Origin: Deltaproteobacteria bacterium
Lineage (GTDB): Bacteria > Desulfobacterota > Binatia > UBA1149 > JAJCZL01
NCBI GenBank assembly: GCA_029262415.1
Contig: JAJCZL010000030.1
Span: 1-40,862, forward strand
Reading direction: 5' to 3'
Length of the DNA: 40,862 nucleotides
The position numbers and the translations under genes are program-made. The notes under the pieces are model-generated. The model was not told where the DNA came from and did no database searches. It saw only the letters and a program-made list of their open reading frames with translations. Positions 17,699 to 25,196 of this stretch are shown here, piece by piece; position 1 is the stretch's first letter; each line of letters starts with the position of its first letter.

Positions 17699-18750
17699 TT
17701 CGGAAGAGGTCGATCAGCGTGTTTGTGGTCATGAGTCTCGCTGCCTGCACACCCGCCGCTCCCGACACCGTCGAGATTGTGCGCCCTGTCTACGCGCACC
17801 GGGTGGCCGCGGGTGGTGAAAACATTGCACGGACGTTCAGTGGGATTGTCGGTGTGGCGGGAGGCGTAGATCTCGGCTTTGACGTGTCCGGGCGGATCAT
17901 AGAACTCAAAGCCCGTACCGGACAAACCTACCAGCAGGGAGCCGTGCTCGCGCGAATGGACGCGAGCGACTATCGCGCCGATGCCAACAATGCAGAAGCG
18001 CAGTTTGCGGTGGCTGAAGCCGATCTGAATAGAACGCTACGCTTGTTCGAAAGCAACACGGCGAGCAAGAGCCAACTCGATGCGGATATGGCCCGGCGCG
18101 AAGCGGCAAAGGCTTCGCTGGCTATCGCGCGCAAGCGACTACGAGATTGCGCGTTGATCATGCCCTACGCCGGTGTGATCGGACGTGTGGTTGCGGATTC
18201 TCAACAAGTGGTGAGTCCCGGCCAGACAGTTGTCACAATTCAGAATCAGGAAGGCTTCGAAATCGAATTCGGTGTGCCGGTCGATATTATCGATCTCATC
18301 GCTATGGGCCAAGAAATCCGGATCAAACTGGGCGCTTATCCGGATCGCGAGTATGCGGGTATCGTACAAGAGATTGCGCCACAGATCAGCGACAACACCA
18401 CATACCCGATAACGGCCCGTTTCGAAGGGGAAGCCGCGGGAATCAAAGAAGGCATGGATGGCGAAGTCTCGATCCAGCTTCCCAACCCGAACGGTGTCGC
18501 AATCGTGGTTCCGGCAGTCGCGATTGCCGGATCGCCGAGTGGCGGTGCGTATGCCTGGATCGTCGAAGGGACGGGCGAACTCGCAACGGTGACAAAGCGC
18601 GAAGTATCAGTCGGACCGCTGCGACGAAACGGGACTCTGGAAGTGTCGGCAGGCTTGGCGGTTGGGGAACTGATTGTATCGCGTGGTGTTCATCGAGTTC
18701 ACGACGGTCAGACAGTCCGAGTCCTCAGCGCGACGCCGGCCGAGTTCTAG
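17695..18750 (+). CDS. RND efflux periplasmic adaptor (membrane fusion protein), lipoprotein
   Basis: 351 residues. An N-terminal lipobox (VVMSLAAC, Cys18) marks a lipid-anchored adaptor, as in AcrA/MexA. The central part has the biotinyl/lipoyl-like halves (GFDVSGRIIELKARTGQTY and ALIMPYAGVIGRVVADSQ) flanking an alpha-helical hairpin (about residues 95-150). It continues with a beta-barrel (GQEIRIKLGAYPDREYAGIV) and a membrane-proximal domain. It bridges the inner-membrane pump to the TolC-type channel. The start codon overlaps the stop of the channel gene, a translationally coupled arrangement. The pump gene follows after 28 bases. Confidence 0.92.
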   Translation: MIRKRSISVFVVMSLAACTPAAPDTVEIVRPVYAHRVAAGGENIARTFSGIVGVAGGVDLGFDVSGRIIELKARTGQTYQQGAVLARMDASDYRADANNAEAQFAVAEADLNRTLRLFESNTASKSQLDADMARREAAKASLAIARKRLRDCALIMPYAGVIGRVVADSQQVVSPGQTVVTIQNQEGFEIEFGVPVDIIDLIAMGQEIRIKLGAYPDREYAGIVQEIAPQISDNTTYPITARFEGEAAGIKEGMDGEVSIQLPNPNGVAIVVPAVAIAGSPSGGAYAWIVEGTGELATVTKREVSVGPLRRNGTLEVSAGLAVGELIVSRGVHRVHDGQTVRVLSATPAEF

Positions 18751-18778
18751 GGCGAGAGGCAAGCTCTTCGGACCAGCC

Positions 18779-21700
18779 ATGTTTAACGCAGCCGATTTTA
18801 CTCTTCGAAACAATCGGACTGTTCTGGTCATGTACGCCATGGCTATGTTGGTCGGAGTGGCCACGTTTCTGACGATTGGTCGTCTCGAGTACCCGGAGTT
18901 CACGATTCGGTCGGCCCAGGTGCTTACCTATTACCCAGGACGCACAACGATTCAGGTCGAAGAAGAAGTTACGGAGCCTCTGGAGCAAGCGATCCGCCAG
19001 ATGGCCGAGGTTGACGAGATTCGATCGACCTCCAAGCCCGGCCTTTCGATCATCACCGTCGAGTTGGAAGAGAAGTATTTCGAACTCGAAACGATCTGGC
19101 AGGACATGCGAAATCGCATCGCGCAGACTCGGCTTCCTGAAGGCGCGGCGCGTCCGGTCGTTAATGACGATTTCGGCGATGTCTTTCCTTACCTGTTCGC
19201 ACTGCGCGGAGACGGATACTCGGATGGCGAACTGATGCACGTCGCCGAAGACGTTCGCGATAGCTTACTAGAAGTAACCGGCGTCGCCAGGGTCAACCTG
19301 CACGGAGAACAAGACGAGCGGATATTCCTCGAGTTTTCCAGCAACGAACTGGCAGCTCAGAAGATATCGCCATCGCTGGTCGCTCAGCGCATCAGTGCTC
19401 AGAACGCTGTCGTATCCAGCGGTGGATTTCGCCTCGGGCCGCAGCGTCTCGATGTAGTGACGCTAGGCGAGTTCGAGACTTTGGAAGAGCTCGCCGCCTA
19501 TCGTCTCACATCGTCCGCAGCCGGCTCCAGTGTGCGAGTCGACGATGTGTTTGATATTCGGCGCGGATACATCGATCCGCCGATATCCGTCTCTCATTTC
19601 AACGGAGAGCGTGTCGTCTGCATCGCGGCGTCGATGATAGCGGGCGGCGTCATCACTGAAATCGGCGACAGCATTCTTGAAACGCTGGCCGACATCCAAT
19701 CGGAACTTCCGATCGGGTTGGACCTCGAGCCGATGTTTTACCAACCTGAATACGTTGGGGCTTCGATTGACGATTTCTTGATCAATCTCGGCCAGGCCTT
19801 CCTGTTCGTTGTTCTTGTCATGTTGGCGTTCGCCGGGGCCCGTATCGCCATGATTGTCGGGGTCCTGGTCCCGTCGGCAATTCTGTTGTGCTTCGCTCTC
19901 ATGCCTGCCTTCGGCGTGCTTTTAGAAATGATGTCGATCGCGGCACTTATTATCGCGCTCGGGTTGTTGGTCGACAATGCGGTGGTCGTAAGCGAACAGA
20001 TCTTGGTACAGATGGATCGTGGCGAGAGTCGCCGTGATGCCGTCGTCGGATCCGTTGATGGATTGAGTATCCCACTACTGGCGGCCAGTGGAACAACGAT
20101 CGCGGCATTTTCCACCATCGCGCTTTCGCCGGGAGAAACGAGTGAATTCACATACAGTTTGTTCGCCGTCGTCACCCTGACCCTGCTCGCAAGTTGGGTC
20201 TTGTCGCTCACGATCATCCCCTTACTTTGTTTCTACTTCCTCAAGCCCCTCGAGCGAGAAACATTGATCGGGCGCGGACTCCAGCGATTGTACGCTCCGT
20301 ATGAACGAACCTTGCGGGAATTGATTCGCCTGCGTTGGGCATACCCGGTTGTCATTCTCTTATTCACGTTCGTGGCCGGTTGGGGGATGCGTTTTGTTCC
20401 AAGCATATTCTTTCCGCCCAATGAGCGAGGCCAATTCATCGTTGACGTCGAACTGCCCTTCGGCACCGATATCAACGAAACGGAATCTCTCGTTTACGAA
20501 TTGGAACAATGGCTGGACACGACCCACGCCGAGGCCGTCAGAAGCATTTCCAGCTGGATCGGTGACGGTGGGCCTCGCTGGTACTTGTCTCTGAATGCAG
20601 AGCCACCCAATCCGAACTACGCATTCTTGACAGTGTTGACCTACCCCGAGGAGCCGGATGAGGTCCGTGCGTTGATTGACAGCGTAAACCTGTTTGCTGC
20701 TGAAGCGTTTCCCGATGCAAGGGTGAATGCGAGGGCTCTGGAGAACGGCCCTGCAGTCGGTGCACCGATTCAGATTCGTCTCTACGGCGACGAACTACCG
20801 ATGCTTTACGAGCTTAGGGATCGTTTACTCAGAAGTCTCGAGCCCATCGACGGTTTATACGATCTGCGCGACGATTGGGGTGCTTGGGTAAAACAAGCGA
20901 CCATCGACCCTGATCCGATTCGAGCGCCGCGTTTAGGCCTGACCACTTCGACGATCGCCGATGCCCTAAAATCCCAGTTTACCGGGATCGAAGTGACGAA
21001 CTTTCGAGAAGGGGAACATTCGATCCCCGTCGTTATTCGTTCTCGAGAAGATTTCCGCACGCGTCCGGAGCGTCTACGAGATTTACCCATCTTCGGTGGC
21101 GACGCGGGTATCGTGCCGCTGGGACAAGTAGCAAGTATCAATATCGATTTTCTGCCCGGTGCTATCCTGCGTGAGGACACGACTCGTGTGATGACCATCA
21201 AGGCCGAGGTTCGTGGGCGTTTCGCGAGCGATGTGCTTGCCGAGGTGCAACCGCTCGTCTACGCGCTGACTGAAACGAAACAATGGCCCAAAGGCTATCA
21301 TGTCGAATTCGGAGGAGAGCAGGAGGAAAGCTCCGAAGCACAATCAAATCTTGCTGCGGCGATGCCGGTTTCGCTGTCTATCTTGGCTTTCATCTTGATC
21401 AGTCAGTTTAACAGCATCCGACGTTTCCTGATCATCGTGCTTACCATTCCACCTATGCTGATCGGCGTAGTGCCCGGCCTTTTGCTCACCGGTTCCTCGT
21501 TCGGTTTTATGACCTTGCTCGGTTTGATCGCGCTTCTCGGCATTATCGTGAACAACGCAATCTTGTTGATCGACGAAACGGATCTTAAGTTGTCGAGCGG
21601 TGAACCTCTGATCGAAGCCGTGGTCAGCGCGGCAAAGAGCCGACTGCGTCCGATCTTGATGACCACCCTGACAACGATCATCGGATTGTTGCCGTTGGCG

Positions 21701-21847
21701 ATCGGTGGGGGCGGCATGTGGAGTTCAATGGCCTTCGCGATGATGTTCGGGCTTGGGTTCGCGACGCTTCTTACGTTGGCGTTATGCCCGGTGCTTTTCG
21801 TTGTTTTCTTTCAACGCGATTACGATGTCGCTCTTACCGAGTCTTGA
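18779..21847 (+). CDS. RND-family inner-membrane efflux pump
   Basis: 1022 residues, the normal size of AcrB-type permeases. ATG 18779 is preferred because it starts the conserved cytoplasmic leader and first helix (FNAADFTLRNNRTVLVMYAM); the frame extends upstream only into the adaptor gene. Two sets of helices (1 + 5, twice) surround large periplasmic loops. In TM4 the motif GLLVDNAVVVSEQI has Asp399-Asn400 where AcrB has Asp407-Asp408. In TM10 the segment GIIVNNAILLIDE has Asn925 where AcrB has Lys940. This VDN/VNN pattern occurs in a separate branch of RND permeases. Substrate range is unknown. Last gene of the tripartite operon. Confidence 0.93.
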   Translation: MFNAADFTLRNNRTVLVMYAMAMLVGVATFLTIGRLEYPEFTIRSAQVLTYYPGRTTIQVEEEVTEPLEQAIRQMAEVDEIRSTSKPGLSIITVELEEKYFELETIWQDMRNRIAQTRLPEGAARPVVNDDFGDVFPYLFALRGDGYSDGELMHVAEDVRDSLLEVTGVARVNLHGEQDERIFLEFSSNELAAQKISPSLVAQRISAQNAVVSSGGFRLGPQRLDVVTLGEFETLEELAAYRLTSSAAGSSVRVDDVFDIRRGYIDPPISVSHFNGERVVCIAASMIAGGVITEIGDSILETLADIQSELPIGLDLEPMFYQPEYVGASIDDFLINLGQAFLFVVLVMLAFAGARIAMIVGVLVPSAILLCFALMPAFGVLLEMMSIAALIIALGLLVDNAVVVSEQILVQMDRGESRRDAVVGSVDGLSIPLLAASGTTIAAFSTIALSPGETSEFTYSLFAVVTLTLLASWVLSLTIIPLLCFYFLKPLERETLIGRGLQRLYAPYERTLRELIRLRWAYPVVILLFTFVAGWGMRFVPSIFFPPNERGQFIVDVELPFGTDINETESLVYELEQWLDTTHAEAVRSISSWIGDGGPRWYLSLNAEPPNPNYAFLTVLTYPEEPDEVRALIDSVNLFAAEAFPDARVNARALENGPAVGAPIQIRLYGDELPMLYELRDRLLRSLEPIDGLYDLRDDWGAWVKQATIDPDPIRAPRLGLTTSTIADALKSQFTGIEVTNFREGEHSIPVVIRSREDFRTRPERLRDLPIFGGDAGIVPLGQVASINIDFLPGAILREDTTRVMTIKAEVRGRFASDVLAEVQPLVYALTETKQWPKGYHVEFGGEQEESSEAQSNLAAAMPVSLSILAFILISQFNSIRRFLIIVLTIPPMLIGVVPGLLLTGSSFGFMTLLGLIALLGIIVNNAILLIDETDLKLSSGEPLIEAVVSAAKSRLRPILMTTLTTIIGLLPLAIGGGGMWSSMAFAMMFGLGFATLLTLALCPVLFVVFFQRDYDVALTES

Positions 21848-22330
21848 GATGGGCCATAAGGCCTACTCAAACCTATTGGTCGTTCGAGAGCGGAATAAGC
21901 CCGTCGGACTGCCGGGAAACCCCAGGGAAGAGGGAATTGACGGTCGCGCGAAGCGGCCGGACGGTTAACGACTGACGGGGAACACTCGGACTTCCTTACT
22001 CGCGCCTGGAACCGCGCACCGAGCGCCGACCGACCCCAAGGGTCTCTGAGATCGTCGCCAACTATGAGAAGCTGAAAGACCATTTCGCGCGGTCGGAGTG
22101 GGCCGGGTTCTTTGACGACGACACTTGATGGGCGCGTTGTTACGCAGCGAGTTTTTATTCATGCACCCCCTCGATCGAGTCTTCTTGAGGAGGAATTGCA
22201 TTGCTAATCCATCATGGGTGCTGCTACGCTCGGCCTGTTGTCTTCGGTTGCCCGCCCGGCCTAACGGTCGGAGCGGCGCGCAGCGTCATCAAGTCTATGA
22301 GGGGAGCATAAGGGAGATCCGCGAGCAGCC
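21848..22330 (+). other. 483-base gap with coding-like debris
   Basis: No convincing intact gene. A 39-codon frame (21849-21968) starts right after the pump stop and matches nothing I recognise. A second frame without a normal start codon runs from 21976 to a TGA at 22126-22128; its end (SEIVANYEKLKDHFARSEW, then AGFFDDDT) has the amphipathic look of a real protein C-terminus, so it may be the remnant of a deleted gene. A strong ribosome-binding-like gaggagga lies at 22187-22194. The promoter of the following secreted protein should be here; none is clear. Confidence 0.45.
22201..22311 (+). CDS. Possible 36-residue small protein with strong ribosome site
   Basis: TTG at 22201 follows gaggagga (22187-22194) with a 6-base spacer, the best Shine-Dalgarno in the vicinity. 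The frame encodes a Cys-containing, mildly basic peptide (LIHHGCCYARPVVFGCPPG and on) and ends 19 bases before the ATG of the large secreted protein. It could be a leader peptide of that gene, or chance. No family resemblance. Confidence 0.18.
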   Translation: MLIHHGCCYARPVVFGCPPGLTVGAARSVIKSMRGA

Positions 22331-25147
22331 ATGCGTACTATCGAGAGTAGAGGTGAAAATCGAGTCTTAGGATTTTTTTATCGAGCGACGCGTCGTGCGC
22401 TAACGTTTCGCGCTTCGCTCTTGATGCGAGCGCTGCTTGCGGTGATGTGCGCATCGTTGGGCTTCGGCGTTAGCGCGGAGGCGGGCATCGCCGACTCGCC
22501 ATTGCCGCAGTTCTCCGACGGCAAAGCCAGTGTATCGGTACTCGAGGTTCCCGGGGTGGTTAGCCGCAATGGCGTAGAAACCGTGTTCTTTTGTACTTCG
22601 CTGAATAGTGCCGACGTCAATGTCGGCGTCGAGTTGTTCGACACCGCGGGCACTTTGCTCAACAGCGTGAACGCCGGCGACGGTGCTCTCCTCAATGTGA
22701 TCCCCGGGGAGACCATAACCTTTAGCACGAGCGCTACCGCGAGCTATCTAGAAAGCCAAGTCATTGTCCTTCCGCCGAATACGCCGATAGCTCAGGGGTC
22801 GGCTCGCATCGTTGCCAGCTCGAGCCAGGTCGAGTGCAATGTGGTTATCGTCGACAAATTGATCACCCCGCCGGTTTCGCTCGCGACCCTCGGCGCCGGG
22901 GTTCAGCCCGAGGCGGCGGCAATCCTACCCGGCTTGGCGCTGCCGACCTTCAGCGACGGCCAGGCGGCGACTCATGCGGCTGTCTTCCCGGGTATCGTTA
23001 GCCGCAACGTCATGGAGACAAGCGTTTTTTGCACATCGTTGGCCGCCGTCAATATCGACATTGGTGTCGAAGTCATCGCTACCGACGGTAGTTCGGCCAA
23101 CTCCATTAACTTGAATAACGGTGCTCTTAAGAACGTTTCTCCCGGTCGCACCGTTACGTTCAGCACGGGTGGCACCTCCGCGTTCTTCGAAAACAGCATC
23201 GTTTCGATCATAGGGTCAGTGGCTCAGGGCTTGATCCGCGTAGTGAGCAACTCGGGTCAACTGATCTGCTCGGCGGTTTCTTTGGACGCGGCGCCGATAC
23301 TCAGTACCGACCCGCCCTCTGCGATGTCAAACCTGCATGGAAGCGCGGCGAGCGCGAGTAGCACCAATGTAGCGTTGACGAGCCCGTTGCCCCTGTTTTC
23401 CGACGGCAAGCAGAGCGTGTCGATTGCAACCGTCTCCGGTGTTCTCAAGCGCGACAGTCTGCAAACGCTGTTCATGTGTACGTCGGTCGATTCAGCACCG
23501 GTCGATATCGGTGTTCAGATCTTTGACGGCACCGGCGTGTTGACCAACGACATAAGCGCCGGCATCGGAGCGGTGTTGAACGTCGCTCCCGGTGCGTCCG
23601 TAACGATCGGCACGAGCACGACCGCAGCGTTTCTGGAAACCGTAGTAATACCGACGCTGAACAAACTACAAGGACTCGGACGAGTCGTCGCCAGTTCGGC
23701 CCAGGTTCGTTGTAATGCCGTGGTGGTTGACGACCTCAGCTCTCCGCCGGCCACGGCTATGGTCATCGGCGACGCCGTGCAGCCGGCTTTAGGGCCGCTG
23801 CCGTCGACGGTTGCGCTCCCGCAGTTTGCCGACGGAAAGCAGGCGACCCACGCCGCCTACTTTCCCGGTATCGTCAAGCGCGGTGATGTAGAGACGGATA
23901 TCTTTTGTACGTCGATCGCGAGCGGAGCGATCAACATAGGCGTCCAGTTTTTTCACACGCACGGGATGTTGGCCAACGACGTAACCCTGGGCAATGGCGC
24001 GATCCTCAATGTGCCTCCGGGTAACACCATTGCGTTCGGGACGACCGGGACCGCCGCGCTCTTTGAGAACCAAGTTGTGACCTTCCCCGGTCTTTCGCAG
24101 AGCTTCGTGCTGAGCCAGGGGCTCGCCCGTGTGGTCAGCAATTCCGATCAACTCATTTGCTCGGCCGTCGTGCTTGACGCTGGCCATGCCGGAGCGCCAC
24201 AGATTGGCGGTAAAACCCCGGGATCGATGTCGGCGTTGGTTGGTTTGGGCGCCGGTGCAGGGATCTGCGGAGACAACATTCTGCAGGCGGGCGAGCAATG
24301 CGACGGCACCGCCGACGCGGCTTGTCCGGGCCAGTGCGACACCGGTTGTCTCTGTCCTCCTGTATGCGGTGACGGATTCGTGCAAGCCGGCGAGCAGTGT
24401 GACGACGGTGGAACCGCCGGCGGCGATTGCTGTTCCGCCACCTGTCAGTTCGAGGCCTCCGGGTCGTCGTGTTTGGACGGTAACGTTTGTAACGGGGCGG
24501 AGGTCTGCAACGGCGCAGGGACATGCACCGTAGGGACGGCGATCGATTGCGACGACGGCAATGCGTGCACGCAAGACAGTTGCGACCCTCCGACCGGCCT
24601 GTGTACCAGCGATCCAGCGCCGGCGACGACCTGTCTGGCAGCGGGAAAGGGTTCTTTGCAGGTAAAAGACCATGCCACCAAGCCGGTCGACCAAATCAAA
24701 TGGAAATGGAGTCGTGGCGCGGCGTTCGTGCAAAGCGCAATCGGTGAGCCGCAGTCGGTTGCGACCTACACGATGTGCGTCTACGACGAAACCGCGGGGG
24801 CGGCTTCGGTTGCAGCTACGCTGACGCTTCCTCCGTCGCCGCTTTGGGTTAGCAAGGCCCCCAAGGGCTGGCAGTACAAAGACAAGCTGGGCAACTCGGA
24901 CGGGATTCAGCAGATCAAGTTCAAGCCGGGGCTGAGCACAAAGACCAAGGTGCAAGTGAAGGCAAAGGGTATCAACCTGCCGACACCGACGCCGTTCGGT
25001 GCTACCGAGTTTTTCGACCAGGATCCGAACGTGACCGTGCAGCTCTTTAACAGCCAGACGTCGACTTGTTGGACCTCGTCATTTGGGACCGGGACCAGCA
25101 AGAAGAACACAGTCAATCAGTTCAAGGCGAAGGCGCCCGCCCCGTAA
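22331..25147 (+). CDS. Secreted protein with A-B-A-B repeats and cysteine-rich repeats
   Basis: 938 residues. A signal peptide lies at about residues 30-55 (LLMRALLAVMCASLGF then SAEAG); ATG 22424 would give a more standard leader than ATG 22331. Four ~145-residue beta-rich modules follow, each opening LP.F.DGK and containing ET.FCTS, GVE-like strands, G.LNV.PG..ITF.T and a closing S.Q..C.AVVVD; modules 1 and 3, and 2 and 4, are the closest pairs. Then come cysteine-rich CGDG...GEQCD repeats (24262-24630) and a C-terminal ~160-residue domain (KGSLQVKDHATKPVDQIKWK near its start, GKxK-like strands) that looks like a carbohydrate- or surface-anchoring beta-sandwich. Function unknown; likely extracellular. 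Confidence 0.87.
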   Translation: MRTIESRGENRVLGFFYRATRRALTFRASLLMRALLAVMCASLGFGVSAEAGIADSPLPQFSDGKASVSVLEVPGVVSRNGVETVFFCTSLNSADVNVGVELFDTAGTLLNSVNAGDGALLNVIPGETITFSTSATASYLESQVIVLPPNTPIAQGSARIVASSSQVECNVVIVDKLITPPVSLATLGAGVQPEAAAILPGLALPTFSDGQAATHAAVFPGIVSRNVMETSVFCTSLAAVNIDIGVEVIATDGSSANSINLNNGALKNVSPGRTVTFSTGGTSAFFENSIVSIIGSVAQGLIRVVSNSGQLICSAVSLDAAPILSTDPPSAMSNLHGSAASASSTNVALTSPLPLFSDGKQSVSIATVSGVLKRDSLQTLFMCTSVDSAPVDIGVQIFDGTGVLTNDISAGIGAVLNVAPGASVTIGTSTTAAFLETVVIPTLNKLQGLGRVVASSAQVRCNAVVVDDLSSPPATAMVIGDAVQPALGPLPSTVALPQFADGKQATHAAYFPGIVKRGDVETDIFCTSIASGAINIGVQFFHTHGMLANDVTLGNGAILNVPPGNTIAFGTTGTAALFENQVVTFPGLSQSFVLSQGLARVVSNSDQLICSAVVLDAGHAGAPQIGGKTPGSMSALVGLGAGAGICGDNILQAGEQCDGTADAACPGQCDTGCLCPPVCGDGFVQAGEQCDDGGTAGGDCCSATCQFEASGSSCLDGNVCNGAEVCNGAGTCTVGTAIDCDDGNACTQDSCDPPTGLCTSDPAPATTCLAAGKGSLQVKDHATKPVDQIKWKWSRGAAFVQSAIGEPQSVATYTMCVYDETAGAASVAATLTLPPSPLWVSKAPKGWQYKDKLGNSDGIQQIKFKPGLSTKTKVQVKAKGINLPTPTPFGATEFFDQDPNVTVQLFNSQTSTCWTSSFGTGTSKKNTVNQFKAKAPAP
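22502..24245 (+). repeat. Four tandem ~145-residue modules in A-B-A-B order
   Basis: Module starts are near 22502 (A1), 22934 (B1), 23388 (A2) and 23811 (B2). A modules share VxGVxxRxxxxTxFxCTS and end in SSAQVxCNxVxVDxL. B modules share ATHAAxFPGIVxRxxxET, FCTS and SNSxQLICSAVxLDA. The order implies duplication of a two-module unit after A and B had already diverged. Confidence 0.85.
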
Positions 25148-25168
25148 GGACGGCGTTCCTAGATTGAC

Positions 25169-25196
25169 AGCGGGCGGGCGGGTTAGCTCGCCCGCT
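25169..25196. terminator. GC-rich inverted repeat between convergent genes
   Basis: agcgggcg (25169-25176) pairs with cgcccgct (25189-25196). It spans the stop of the minus-strand molybdoenzyme gene (25183) and lies 21 bases after the plus-strand stop at 25147, so it could serve both converging transcripts. No T-run. Confidence 0.4.
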
